Source: Schizochytrium sp. TIO01
Taxonomy: Eukaryota; Sar; Bigyra; Thraustochytrida; Thraustochytriidae
Length of the DNA stretch: 64,000 nucleotides
Reading direction: 5' to 3'
Assembly: GCA_004764695.1 (NCBI GenBank)
Contig: SMSO01000034.1
Coordinates: forward strand, 17,501 to 81,500
The notes under the pieces: generated by a model
Told to the model about the DNA's origin: nothing
The model's input: only the letters and a program-made list of their open reading frames with translations
Database searches by the model: none
Part shown: in pieces, positions 13,142-24,560 of the stretch
Layout of the letters: every line of letters starts with the position of its first letter
Numbering within the stretch: the first letter of the stretch is position 1
Translations under genes and position numbers: made by a program

Positions 13142-14800
13142 TCACAACTCGCTTTCCATATCATACTGTCTAACCCGGTCAAGGCCAAGAGTACGATCAG
13201 CAGGTCTGCACGTGTACACCTGCCGAGTTTGCTTGAGGTTGCGAGCCATAAACTCATGAATCGTACCATAGCCTTCGATCGGGTTGCCACCCTTCTCGTA
13301 AGCAAACACCTTTCGGAGATCCTCGAGTCTGAGGCCACGAGTTTCAGGTTGAAAGAGTGTAACGACAGGGTATGCAATGATAAGATTGAGAGCAGCAACC
13401 ACGAAGCAAGCGACTTGAAGGCTGGTGCCAGTGTAAATACGGACGTATCCAACATCACCAAGAAGGATATTGGATAAAAAGTTAAGTGAAACGCATACAG
13501 ACATTCCAATACCACGTACACGAAGAGAGAATACCTCGGCAGGGACGATCCACCCAAGGGGACCCCAGGTTGTTGCATACACAGCTTGAAAGATGAAAAT
13601 GATGATAACGGAGAAGAGTTGCACACCATAGGTGATCCCAGAAGCACCACTAGTGTTCACATCAACGCCGGTGGCCGAAATCACAAGTGCAATCAAAAAG
13701 AAGGATGCGATTGTTAAAGTTGTGCCCCATACTGCGAGAGGTTTGCGCCCGACATGATCGATAAGAGGAATAGCAATGAGTGTAGCACCAACATTGATAC
13801 CTTTAAGTATTAAGTCATACTCGAAAGCATCAAATCCAAGGGATTCAAAAAGTGCAGTAGCGTAGTTAATAAACCAGTTGATTCCAGTAACATCCTGGGA
13901 AAAGGCAATTCCACCAGCACAAAGGAGGCACACAAGATTTTCACCTTGAAAGAGCTCAAAGATGCTACCTTCACCAGATCGCTCTTTAAGCTGAAGCGCA
14001 TCCTTGATTTCTTCCATCTCAGAGGTGACGATCACGTCGTTCTGGCTCATTCCATGAGCAAGACGGTGAAGCGCCTCCTTAGCCTCTTCATCCCTTCCGG
14101 CTTTGATGAGGTACCGAGGGCTTTCTGGAAAGATGAACATCATTAAGAAAATGGTAAGTACGCATGGGAAAATTTGTATCGCAATTCCGAGACGCCATGC
14201 CCAGCTTACAGTCATAAATTCGTTATAAAGAGCCATAACAAATATACCAATGGTGATAGAGAGCTGGAAAATTGTAATGGACCTACCACGCCACTTTGCA
14301 GGCATAAGTTCGGCGGTGTACACAGGAACGGTGGTAAGCATGAAGCCAAGACCAATGCCACCGATTGCTCGACCAATCATGACAGACTTCCAAGCAAAGC
14401 TAACTGAGATTAAACCAGCAAGGCACTGCCACAGAGAACCAACTATGAAGATGAAAGAAGCAATCCAAATAACCGGTTTACGACCAATGCGATCAGACAT
14501 GTAGCCACCAAATGGAGCACCAATGAAACAAGTGGCGTGAAAGATGTAAGCAAATTCGTTAATTTGAGCTGTAGTAGATGCAGCACCTTTGTCTCCAGAG
14601 GTAAGGGTGGGGATACCCATAGTTTCACGGAAAGAGTCCATCGAGGTAACAGCACCAGTGCCAATGTCAAGTCCGAAGATGAGACCGCCTAGAACAGCAA
14701 CCAAAAGAAGCATTACAGTGTATGCATTCAGGCCACGGTGAGGACGAGTTTCTTCTACATCTTCGAGAGCGGCCAAACCTATCGCCTCGATTTTGGACAT
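13142..14800 (-). CDS. MFS sugar/H+ porter, 552 aa
   Basis: A twelve-TM major facilitator of the sugar porter family, full length and intronless, with a true ATG at 14800. Family motifs in order: TM1 GLIFGLDIGTG (39-49); loop 2-3 DRIGRKP (103-109); GRAIGGIGLG with VYTAE (143-164); PESPRYLI (225-232) before the central loop; QDVTGINWFINY (302-313), matching the substrate-binding QxxTGxN of TM7; the second-half HVGRKPL (349-355); GPLGWIVPAEVF (413-424) in TM10; and PETRGLRLEDL (485-495) after TM12. These predict proton-linked uptake of a hexose or related compound such as quinate or polyol; the substrate cannot be fixed. Both tails face the cytosol. It is probably in the plasma membrane, since no organelle-targeting extension is visible. 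Confidence 0.93.
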   Translation of the reverse strand: MSKIEAIGLAALEDVEETRPHRGLNAYTVMLLLVAVLGGLIFGLDIGTGAVTSMDSFRETMGIPTLTSGDKGAASTTAQINEFAYIFHATCFIGAPFGGYMSDRIGRKPVIWIASFIFIVGSLWQCLAGLISVSFAWKSVMIGRAIGGIGLGFMLTTVPVYTAELMPAKWRGRSITIFQLSITIGIFVMALYNEFMTVSWAWRLGIAIQIFPCVLTIFLMMFIFPESPRYLIKAGRDEEAKEALHRLAHGMSQNDVIVTSEMEEIKDALQLKERSGEGSIFELFQGENLVCLLCAGGIAFSQDVTGINWFINYATALFESLGFDAFEYDLILKGINVGATLIAIPLIDHVGRKPLAVWGTTLTIASFFLIALVISATGVDVNTSGASGITYGVQLFSVIIIFIFQAVYATTWGPLGWIVPAEVFSLRVRGIGMSVCVSLNFLSNILLGDVGYVRIYTGTSLQVACFVVAALNLIIAYPVVTLFQPETRGLRLEDLRKVFAYEKGGNPIEGYGTIHEFMARNLKQTRQVYTCRPADRTLGLDRVRQYDMESEL

Positions 14801-15717
14801 GAGTAGAAATGTGTAATCAAACTATTGCAGAGCGTCTAGTTTGATCTGTGTTTTTAATGCCTTGTTCTAAATGCGTTGATTTGCTTTCTCTGAGTTGAGC
14901 TTTCCCTCAAGTTTGGGATTTGCGATCGCTTTTGCTTGCCTCAAAGGAATGAAAACTGGTTGCTTATTTCAACACGTTTTGCAACTTGGTACTTTGCTTC
15001 TTCAAAGAGTTTTTTCATTTCACTATATTCATAAAGCAAAGGCCTGTATGGTTACTTGGATTATCTAAGTCGTGCGTATCCACTACATCGCAAGGTTTAA
15101 AACATTCGCTTATTTTAGTGATTACTTCAAGTAATATTTTGGGCAGAGATACAAAGGGAAATAATGATTATTTTAAAAAACAAACAAACAAACAAAAAAC
15201 ATCTCTTCAGTTCCGAGAAATAATGGCACAGACAAAAACTTTGTTCGCCGAATGGTTGTAGAAAGTTGCTGCATATTATTAATCTATTTCGGGCTGAGAC
15301 GTAATTTTTGCCTACCTATAATACAATTGGTTGTCAGTGCTTAATAGGATCCAAGCTCCTTCAGCCTACTACTAATGTTACCTACCAATCCTGCACTTCC
15401 GGCTTTTCTTTCTTCTTCCCTCCACTCGTCAAACTTGTGTATTATTATCATGTATGTATGATATTATTATATATATTATTTAAAAAATGTTTTTTCTCTT
15501 TCCAAATGCTTTACTTTCTTTATTAGTCACGGTATGATTTAAAAACTAAACAAATTATTCTTAGGCATTAGATGAGAGAGAGGCTGCGATCGAAAAAAAA
15601 AAAAAAGGTAAAAAATGTATTCCTGAGGATACTCCCACAGCGCACCGCCAATTTGATCTCGCCGGATGTACCAGAGGTTCAGTATTCTCCTCCTTCTTAC
15701 GACAAGAAGCGGGCGGA
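14801..15717. other. Promoter-side spacer of the sugar porter
   Basis: 5' flank of the transporter. AT-rich with poly-A and (CAAA)n tracts near 15175-15200 and an AT-only stretch near 15460-15490. No supported gene. Confidence 0.5.
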
Positions 15718-15990
15718 TCAAAGACCAGTACACTTTCGAGGTTTGTTAGGCTGCAAATCATGTCAAGGTCGCAGCGCGTGCAGCGCCGTCCTTCAACCAT
15801 TAACACGAGCTATTCTCTGCTTCTCAAAACTGGACCCTAGAGTTGTTGTAAGGGCATCCACAGACATGAATTGAACGCGCAAAGTGGGATTTTCATAGCT
15901 ATGTCCTTCTCTTGAAAATAGATTCTGAGACACAACACGCGCAAATCGCGAGGCAATTCGACGCACAGACCACGCCTTTACAGCAGGCAT
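15718..15990 (-). CDS. Small hypothetical, mitochondrial-like N-terminus
   Basis: From a true ATG at 15990, an unspliced ORF runs 65 codons to 15793. The first 25 residues (MPAVKAWSVRRIASRFARVV and on) are basic, serine-containing and acid-free, like a mitochondrial presequence. An alternative model removes a 54-nt intron (15751-15804, GTTAAT...TTTGCAG) and ends PNKPRKCTGL at 15718; this span covers both models. The donor is weak and I do not recognise the product. Either model gives a protein of about 65-72 aa. Confidence 0.3.
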
Positions 15991-18869
15991 TTTTTTTAGA
16001 TGGAAGCGCTGCTTTAAGAGTGTACTAATCAGCTGCGCATTTTCTAACTTGTTTACGCGCGTTTTGATGGCATGTTGATGGATATCTCTTGAACTCCTTG
16101 TCTCAGGGTCAAGCGGACACAGAGAAGGTGAAATACATCATATCCAAGACCAACAAGGTGTGCTGGCACCTGCTAGCGAACATCTCATCAATCACAGTCA
16201 AAAACCAACCGAAAAAGCGTCACTTTCACTCAATCAAAACGCCTTCCAACGCTTTAATGGTAGCACATAAACGAAGAGAAAGCATTTGACCTCTAGCTTG
16301 CAGACAAGAAAAGTCAGAGTAGATACCCTATATGTTTAATTACTAGGCTGGACCATAACACTCAGGGGCGAGCTGTCAAGCTTGCGTAATAGAGTAGAAG
16401 ACACAGAAAGTGTGAAGTGAAGTTTTTTATTTGCTTGATTAATAATGTTATTATATAACTTTATTGAGGAAATTTTCCAAGAAGTTGGATTTACTGGTTT
16501 TACAAAGGGCCTCTAGAGAAGCGCCCCGATCAAGCTAAACCAGGAATGAGAATGCCAGCTAATTTGCAGTAACATGCAGGTCCCTTGGCGAAGCTCCGTT
16601 GCCACCAAAGAATCTAATAAAAGCGATTTTCGCCTCCACTCCCTCGCTTAGAAGTAACGCATTGTGATAATTTGTAATAACATGTTAAGACTCTCTTCTG
16701 GACGCACAGTGTCTTTTCACCCTCGCTCGACATCACCCTGCATCATGTCGAGAAGTTGCTGATGGTTGGTTTGGTTTCCTTACTAATGTTTGACTTGGAA
16801 GGTAGACTGAGGTTTGGCCTATGGGAAAGAAAGCAGAATAAGACAGGCTAAGTATGCATGTTTGAGCTATATTCACAGAATCATCATGGAGCGTCGCTTA
16901 AGCATCTGAAGAAATCGTATGTAGCGGGTTAAGTGATGTTGGATACCTTATTTGACAACTCACAGAGACTCTCGTTGATCAGAACTATGTTTCAACAGGC
17001 GTTGTCGTGTAGAAAAATGAGAAAGCGAGATAGAAAAGGCAGAAGAGAGAATACGCTCGAAGATGCATTGACTAATTTTAGTGGGATCATATAGGTCGTT
17101 ATATATTGGAAAAGGGTATGTGTTTTCTTTCCTATCGTGCAAACTCGACTTCTTTGAAAAGGTGTCATGAACACTGTGTACTACGACTTCTCATTGTCCG
17201 TGTCGCAGCCCTTTAGCTGGTAGCCCAATTTCACGTGCTTGTGTTGTGTGTATGATGGGTGATTGGCAAGACAGCACCCATCTCTGCTTCTTCACCATTA
17301 ATGAGTTACCCCCTTTGGCGTCTTTGAAGAGTTCCAGTCACAGCCAGTCTGCTAAATAGAACAAACATTTAAAAAACAAAAGGATATATACTAATATGAC
17401 ATTAATATTATACTAGTGTATTAAAAAATATATAAATAAATACTACTATAAATAACACCTACATAGACCTATATGTATTCCCACCACCAGATTGACGGAC
17501 GGAGGACATTGACACTTTCAATCGCAAAGCCTGACGTGGGTTCCCGCGCTTCGTAAGTCTAATACAGCTCGAATGAGACCGAAAGCTCTTCACTTTAGGC
17601 AACTCACAAGTGATGATGGGCTGACGCGAGTCCATTGATCTTCTGCCTGCTTTTCAAATCTCCACTGGTTGGAGACAATATCAACCATCCACTTGCGAGT
17701 TTTCACTTTGCGCAATTGGTGGTCTTCAATTGTTTTGATTATTTTCTTTTAAACTGAAGATATTATCAAGAAACCCAGCTAGATCTACATTCTGGGACAG
17801 AAAATGGCAGTAAAAAGTCAAATATCATCCTCTCATTATATACTTTTTACATAGTTGGGAAGAAGTTTTAGACAAAAAGAATAGCGAAATGGAGCAGAAA
17901 ACAAAATAAAGATGATGATGAACAACGGAACCATTTCTTCTTGGAGGTTGCACTATCCGTAGTACCCACCAGAAGGTAAACTTGTGCGTTGTTTTGAGTA
18001 ATTGTTTTGGCTTGTGTTTTATATCCACGTTTTTTTTTTTTTTTTTTTTTAACTCAGCACCTCTGGCTAGTGAGAGTGGGTGCCTTGTAACATTTCAAGG
18101 GCATCTAACGAAGTTCGTGGCTAGAGTCTCACTCTCTTCAGAACCACGAATTAATGCCAGGAGCAATCTCCCTGCAGCTTTGTTTATTAAAAAAAACAAA
18201 AAAAAAACATAATTTTAATTTAAATTAAATCAAATCAAATAATAAAGTTATAAGAGGGGGGATGTAAATGACGCCCAAAGCGTAACTTGTTGACGTGAGC
18301 TATATAACGCAGAAAAAAAGGTGGGCGGCACAATAGCGTCCCGATCTTTTGCTCCCAGCAGTGCCATAGGATGTCAGTATTCTCGACATTTAACGATAGC
18401 TACTATCCTACAGAGAGAGTTCGTCCAACTCTACTAATTACCGAGGGTGCTTTCTTTCTTTTCTTTTTCGACCTTTCTCCCTTCTCACCCCAACCTGTAA
18501 GAGGCAGCTCTTATTAATCCTTTAGCTTCGGTAGAAACTTATCTCGTCAGAGTGACTGTTCTGGCTTGAGTTTTTACCCATGTTAACAGGTTGTGAGGAG
18601 TTTCTTCTGACTAGCGAGGCTCGAAGTTTTCGTTTACAAAACCTAGCCTTGGCAGTGTTTCATTAATAGTAGGATTGATATTACAATCAAAACCTACCAT
18701 TTGATCGCAAGCGGAACCTTGCACATTTTTACGAGTTTAGAGAGAGTTTATACAAGAATGCCAACTTAGAGATCCCAAGTCAAAGTCTGAACAATTAGTT
18801 GGATTTCACTCTATGCAAATAAGTCTCTCAATCAATGAATGATTTTCAGAGAAAGAGAATCCATCTTTT
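15991..18869. other. Gene-free stretch beside the retrotransposon
   Basis: Short ORFs only, none with motifs. Contains AT-only patches (17370-17460), a T20-like run near 18030-18050 and a poly-A run near 18190-18210. This is the genomic side into which the copia element inserted. Confidence 0.5.
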
Positions 18870-18874
18870 GTAAC
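18870..18874. repeat. Target-site duplication GTAAC (left)
   Basis: The five bases immediately outside the left LTR are identical to 24976-24980, as expected for copia integrase. Confidence 0.92.
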
Positions 18875-19289
18875 TGCTGAAAGGTGATATTGATTAGCGT
18901 GAGGTTGACTGTAAAGATGAAGGTAGAAGGCTAGATGAAGGCTATAAGAAGGCTGATTTAAGAGTTAGCGAACTGCTGTCCTGAGGAATGAATTCCAGGA
19001 CAGATGGATTCATGTAGTAGTTAGGGAGATTAAGACATTCTTGAATGTGGTTAGAGATAATTGATGGGGTTAGGTTATCCAACCTTCTCCACCATCGATC
19101 CAAGCTAACCAAGCTTTGGGAGTCAGTGATGTGTAATTACACTTCTAGTTCTTGGCTTCAGCAGCCACATAAATCTGGCTGCTTATTCTTGTTCTAATGC
19201 AAACCTTATTTCTAATGGGTTTTACAAAGGGACACCAAGAACTCTAGCAATGTCTTGTCCACTAGTTCCTTCGATTGGAGATCTCAGCA
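18875..19289 (-). repeat. 3' LTR of the copia element
   Basis: 415 bp, TG...CA ends with 6-bp terminal inverted repeat. Contains a strong palindrome at 18976-19003 (CTGTCCTG...CAGGACAG with GGAAT/ATTCC inside) and a second inverted repeat, AGCAGCC...GGCTGCT. The pol ORF runs 68 nt into this LTR. Confidence 0.97.
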
Positions 19290-22200
19290 CTCCCCTCAAG
19301 TCCACAGTCTGTGCATTCAGTAGTGTGTGACTATGTCGTACATGATCGATGCGAGGCAGTGACTTGGTGAGACAATCGGAAGGGTTCAGTGTGCCGGGGA
19401 TATGTGTGATGCGAATGTCACCTGCGTTCAGCTTGATTGACAGATCAAGGTACTTCAACGATAGGTGCTTGTTTCGTGATTGCCAGCAGCCCCTCTCCAC
19501 TACATTTACTACTGCTTGAGAGTCGGTGTAAATATTAATGCAACTGATGTTGATCCCGAATTCTTCTAGTAAATGTCGGACACCCTCCGCAGCCCGACTA
19601 GCTTCGTAGATGCTAATGAGTTCTGCTTCAAAGGTGCTTTGAGCTGTAATAGTCTGTTTGGTTGATTTCCATAACACAGCACTATCATTGAGCCTTACTA
19701 CGTATCCACTTACCGATTTCATGTGTGGGTCGTTGATCTGACCAAAGCTTGCATCAGCAAATACATTAATCTTGATATCCTTCACCGAGTTCTGACCTTT
19801 TAGCACAAGACCATCATTTGTGGTTCCTCTAAGATATCTGAGGGTCTTCTTACATGCGTCCATGTGTACTGGTCCATTCTTGTGTCCGTGTCTAGATAGT
19901 TGGTGAAGTGGGTATCCAAGGTCAATTCGTGTGCAGCTGAGGTACATGAGCTTTCCCATAATTGTTCGGTAGTCTGGGTGTTGTTCATCTTTATCATGGT
20001 CAGGAAGATAGCACTTAGCCTCCATTGGTGTTTTACATGAGTTAGCTTTGTCCATCCCGTGATCCTTTAAGGTCTTTTCTATATGGACTGCCTGGGAAAT
20101 CTTGCATGTTTTTGCATCCAGGTTGAACTCATGTTTGTTACCTAAGTAGGTGGCAGTGGCTGGGTTTATCTCACACTTGACGTCATACTTTGCTTTTAGA
20201 GTGTTGATTGTTCTCTTCACTGAATTTGGAGTTCCTGTGATTAATAGGTCGTCCACATGACTGATGACAATGGCTTCGGGTCCAATAAAGCAACTTGGGT
20301 CGAACTTGCTTTTCCGAAGTCCACAACCTTCTAGGGTTTGGGCTAGGTGTTCAGCCCACCTTCGAGGACTTGTTCTCAGTCCATAGAGAGATCTAGCAAG
20401 TTTGAAGATGCATCCTTCTGGTACTTGTACACCTCTCGGTGGTCGGATGTAGATGGGTTCCTTTTCATGATCGATTTCTGCTTGTAAGAATGCAGCCGAT
20501 ACATCCAATATCGCGAATGACCAGTTCTTAGTGAGAGCAACAATAATGGCTGTTCTCAGCGATAATCTGTCCGTGGTTGGGGCGAAGACATCCCACGGAG
20601 ATGTTAGGGGTTCATTAGTCCCTTGAGCAACTAGCCTGGCCTTGGCGGTTTGCTGAAGTGTTTTGTATGTGAAAATCCATGCGGCATTGATGATAGTGCC
20701 TTTTGCTTCCTTTTTGGGTACAATGAGGAAGGTCCCACTCCTCTCAAGATTAGACCACTCTTTTCTTATCGCCTCAGTCCATATTTGACGTTCCTGGTGT
20801 GGTAACCGAAGATACTCGCTGAAATTTCGAGGCGTTACAATGGGTTTTGATTGGTGGTCGTGTTTTACTTTTGGGTCAAGTCCAACCAGTGTGGATTGAG
20901 ACTTCTTCTTCTTTGATGGACTATACATTTGGTGTATTGCAGAATGACTGTTACGGTGATCATAACTTGTCCGTTTCTGTAGTGCTTTTGTCCCATCATA
21001 GGCTTGTGATACCTGCTCCCCCGGGACAAAGGACGGGGAATGTTCAAAAGAAGATGCCTGTAAAACATGAGAAGGATAGCTATAGGTATTGGCCCTCCCC
21101 AGGGCAGCCGCGTCCGCATTCATCCATTGGGTGCGGCGGGAAATTCGTCCACTCCTGGTCCGTACCTCTGTATTGGGTACGGGCTCCTTGGGATCCTCAT
21201 CGGGATTCAACCAAGGTGGAGAGTTTGAGTCAGACTCCGCAGTGTCATGCGGAGGAATAGACATACAGTCTAGGTTGGATTCAATGTTAGTTGAGTCAGC
21301 TACATCAGAACTAGTATGTGATGAGCTCATATTCGCCGGAGAAGTTTCTCCTCTAGAGGAGAGTTCTGGCAAAGATAGATTATCGTGAGTCTCCAATAGG
21401 TCACGGGACGCTATCCCATCCTGTCGGGGCTCACCCTGACCAGCATTTGCCTGTCTTTGAGATTGGGACAGGTCATGCTCGAAATCAGGTTGTATCAAGT
21501 CCTGTAGATTTCTAACCCTGCTCGAGTGATCAGGTCGAGATGTCGACAGTATGCGACTGGGTGAATCCACGGAGACGGCATCGTTGTCACACAGCCTGTG
21601 AGAGCTGGACGCGGATCCTAAATTGGAAGAGGAGGCTACCAGTGGGTCACTTGGACCTGAGCTGGAAGCGGTCATTGAGGACAAGGAAGAGGAGTTCGAC
21701 CAGTTAAGGTCAGGCGTCGCAGGAAAATAAACGGATTTGAACCGAAGAGAAGAGTCTTTTCTCGAGTCGGAGCGTAGATGCTCCCCCATTGGTTTAGAAC
21801 CTCCTTGTTCAACGGTGCTTGGGTTGTTGGAGAACCGTGGGAAGGAGTTCAGGACCCTGTCAACAATGGAATTCTCGAAGAACCGTACATCCCGTGTAGT
21901 GATGAGATGTGTAGTGCGGTTGTTCAGGATGAGATATGTAGAGTGGTTATGAAGTCGTGCCACACCCAGAAACTTGCCACTTAAACCGCGTGGAGCGAGC
22001 TTGTTTGGTGGAGCCTGATCTTTAAACACGACGTCACAACCAAAAATATGAAGGTTGTCTAGAGACGGCGAACGACCATAGTGAGTCTCAAAAGGAGATC
22101 GTGTGGAACGCTGGGATGGAAGTCTGTTGCGAATGTAACAGGCGTATTCATACGCAAAATACCAACAGCGAGAGGGAAGTTCAGCCGCCATAAGCATGGC

Positions 22201-22765
22201 TCTGGCCATCCGAAGGAGAACCCCATTCAAGGATTCAGCTGGGTGAAGAGCATGAGCCCCGCTGGGACTAATTGAAAGACTCCATCCCCATTGTGTGCAA
22301 GTTTCCTTGAATGTGCCGCCAACGAAATAGGAAGCTCCATCAACATAGAGTCGTGCCCGTCTGGTTTCAAAACCATGCCAGTCTGCCCTCCATTGGTGAA
22401 GAGCAGTCGTGACTTGAGTGAGAGATTTTAATCCATAACATTGTGCGATGCCAGAAACCAGATCTCGAATCACTAGGGCATGCTTGTAGCCATGTATGAA
22501 TGATGATTGGAACGGGCCAACTACGTCTAATGTAGCAGCCTGTCGAGGTGTGGTTGCCCTAGACTCGTGAGGGCCGTGAGGGACAGGTCTGGTTTTGATG
22601 TTGGCTAAAGCACAGGTCGGACACGAAAAACTGTATTTTGGACGGAGAGATTTGGAGAGCACGAGCCATACGAGTGGTGTTGGCATGGCCTAAGCGCAGG
22701 TGAGCGGCAAGCCAATCTCTCTGACGATTAGAGGAGACGGCCAACAATGCATGAGAAGGAGCTAG
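19222..22765 (-). CDS. pol: Copia pol: integrase, reverse transcriptase, RNase H
   Basis: Continues in the gag frame after the UGA at 22766-22768. Integrase zinc-binding starts with HLRLGH in that frame. The CPTC half lies in the +1 frame, so the frame changes near the T5 run at 22626-22630. From there 19222-22686 is open for about 1150 codons. Integrase core acidic residues are seen as ATLDVVGPF, LYVDGAS and the E of PAESLNGV. A serine-rich linker follows. RT begins near RLVAQGTNE and contains FAILDVSAAFLQ and the catalytic SHVDDLL (H in place of the usual Y before VDD). RNase H has FADASFG, the E of STFEAEL and YTDSQAV. Role: cDNA synthesis and integration in virus-like particles. All catalytic residues are present. 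The single frame break is the only visible defect. Confidence 0.9.
19290..19300 (-). other. Polypurine tract
   Basis: On the minus strand CTTGAGGGGAG abuts the TGCTGA start of the 3' LTR. This is the expected plus-strand primer for cDNA synthesis. It lies inside the end of pol. Confidence 0.8.
22626..22630 (-). other. Frame change in pol at a T5 run
   Basis: The zinc-finger His pair (HLRLGH) and Cys pair (CPTC) are in different frames. Skipping one T in the T5 run after CAG joins the two halves at normal spacing. The cause is either an inserted T, a base-call error, or a +1 recoding site. Confidence 0.7.
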
Positions 22766-22768
22766 TCA
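22763..22768 (-). promoter_or_regulatory. Possible stop-codon readthrough site (UGA CUA G)
   Basis: The gag-protease frame ends with TGA followed by CTAG. The same frame continues open through the integrase N-terminus (HLRLGH). UGA-CUAG is the best-known leaky termination context in eukaryotic and viral mRNAs. Readthrough here would produce a gag-pol fusion. Confidence 0.5.
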
Positions 22769-24400
22769 CTCTTGGCGTATGCATGGTGAACCATGATAGT
22801 CACCGAGAATGACGGTATCTCCCCTTGGAGTAGAGAGCTCCCATCGTTGTGGTCCCAATGAGACCACAAAGTTGCGATCCGTGAGGTCGCGAACCGCAAC
22901 GAGAGTGGGTGCTGGTGAGGGAACATAGTCTGCATCAATGGTTACAGTGATGGTTTTCCCTTTGGTGGTTTTCATTTTAACTTGAATTTGTCCTACTTGG
23001 GTGATTTCCATGGTTTCACCGTTTGCAACTGTGATGCGTCGAGGTGTAGGAAGTTGTTCCAAGGATTGGAATAAGTTGCGATCACCGGTCATTGTTTTGG
23101 AACAGCCGCTGTCTAAGAGAATGACATCAGACGGAATAGACTGTGACAGGGCCATAAAGGAAATTGGGCCTGTCGAAGGATGAGTGACGTGACTGAGATA
23201 AGCCAAGTTCGGATCCAAACGCGAGTATGTTTGAGGAGTCGGAGATTTGCGTTTGTTGCGTTTGGTACGTTTGTTTGATAGAGGATGAGCTTGTTGTTGA
23301 GCGGAGTTAGATGACGCTCTGCAGTCGCGCCCATAGTGGCCGCGGCGACCACAGTTGGAACAAGTAATGTGCTGATGAAACTTGGATTGCTTGGAATTCG
23401 TAGGGGTCTTGGAAACAGCCGATAACGCCCAGAGATCAGCGGTAGTTTGGTCATTTGATTTGGGTTGACGTGGATGATTGGCTACCGCCCTTTGAATAGT
23501 ATGAACGGCTTTGGTGATCTGGAGTCGAGGTTCATTGAGTACCTCATTGATAGCTACCTCGTATTTGCCTCCAGTGACTTCATGGAAGCGTATCAGAGCA
23601 AGCAGTGTAACTAGTTCGAGTGGGTCAGAGTTGAGTGCGACTAGTTGTTCTCCTAGGTTGATGATTTGATAGAAGTATCTATTGCATACTTCAAAACTCT
23701 CACCAGCTGCAGGGACACGTGGAGACTGAAGTACCTTTTGTAGTCGTTGGAGTATTTGTACTTTACCTCGTGCACTAGACTCTGCAAACAGTTCGTTGAG
23801 GCGATACCACGCCTGGGTACCAGACTTGTGTGGGTTTGAGGCGGTGATAACATATAGTTTATCTTGAGCATTTTCAGCTGCCTGAGTCAGGATCTGGTAC
23901 AGCTTTTGATCTCGGTCAAACCAGATTTCCGGTGTGGGGGCGTTGGCGATGTTCTCGGGTGTGAGACCATAGGTGCCGAGAAAATTGAAGAGTTTGATTC
24001 TATACTGATCCCAGGTTCCCGTCATGTCCTCCGACATGAGGGGAAGTTTATGCTTGGCATTCCGGAAAAGGTCATAGGAGAGTTTTCCAGGAGGTCGAGT
24101 GCCAATCTGAGACCTGAGATAAGGGGTGTGCCCTGAGTTGTTTGGGTTCCCACGGTTCCCTCCAAGTTCAGTTAGGTCGACGGTAGGAAGATGCGACTGT
24201 TGGTAGATATTTGTCGCGTTGCTACCATGAGTTACTAGTCCTTTGTGGCGTTGTCTCGCCAGGTGATCCTCCCGTGCTTGCAGGAACAGTTCTTTAACGT
24301 TTGGAGGTGGGAATAGTGTTCGAGTCCACCCATCATGATCAACAACCTGAGTGATGTCCCCGTAACGTTGTGATAGGGCAGCTGGAGACATGCTCTCCAT
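22766..24400 (-). CDS. gag: Copia gag with aspartic protease
   Basis: 544 codons from a true ATG at 24400, about 160 nt inside the 5' LTR edge. The N-terminal two thirds are a helical capsid-type gag region (around residues 110-310). A CCHC zinc knuckle CSNCGRRGHYGRDC sits near residue 347 and a basic patch (KRTKRNKRK) follows. The aspartic protease has LLDSGCSKTMTGD near residue 427. The ORF ends CIRQE then UGA. Gag builds the particle and binds RNA; the protease processes the polyprotein. Ending the first ORF after protease, and not after gag, is unusual for copia elements, which normally have one ORF. Confidence 0.92.
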   Translation of the reverse strand: MESMSPAALSQRYGDITQVVDHDGWTRTLFPPPNVKELFLQAREDHLARQRHKGLVTHGSNATNIYQQSHLPTVDLTELGGNRGNPNNSGHTPYLRSQIGTRPPGKLSYDLFRNAKHKLPLMSEDMTGTWDQYRIKLFNFLGTYGLTPENIANAPTPEIWFDRDQKLYQILTQAAENAQDKLYVITASNPHKSGTQAWYRLNELFAESSARGKVQILQRLQKVLQSPRVPAAGESFEVCNRYFYQIINLGEQLVALNSDPLELVTLLALIRFHEVTGGKYEVAINEVLNEPRLQITKAVHTIQRAVANHPRQPKSNDQTTADLWALSAVSKTPTNSKQSKFHQHITCSNCGRRGHYGRDCRASSNSAQQQAHPLSNKRTKRNKRKSPTPQTYSRLDPNLAYLSHVTHPSTGPISFMALSQSIPSDVILLDSGCSKTMTGDRNLFQSLEQLPTPRRITVANGETMEITQVGQIQVKMKTTKGKTITVTIDADYVPSPAPTLVAVRDLTDRNFVVSLGPQRWELSTPRGDTVILGDYHGSPCIRQE

Positions 24401-24547
24401 CGCTCTATCGGTCAGTTGTCCAGTACCGTCTGGGTTGGACTGTAGCGTCGGCAGACCTGGACTCCGCTTGGGCCTGATCAGTACGAGCGTTCTTGGAGTT
24501 GGAGAGATTGATTTCTTGGTTCATCTTGGTTAGTCTCGAAGTAATCT

Positions 24548-24560
24548 TGGGCCCATAACC
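24548..24560 (-). other. Primer binding site, initiator tRNA-Met half-molecule type
   Basis: Directly inside the 5' LTR, the minus strand reads GGTTATGGGCCCA. This 13-nt stretch is complementary to the anticodon loop and stem region of eukaryotic initiator tRNA-Met (TGGGCCCATAACC). It does not match the tRNA 3' end. Copia of Drosophila is known to prime from such an internal initiator-tRNA fragment. Confidence 0.8.
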
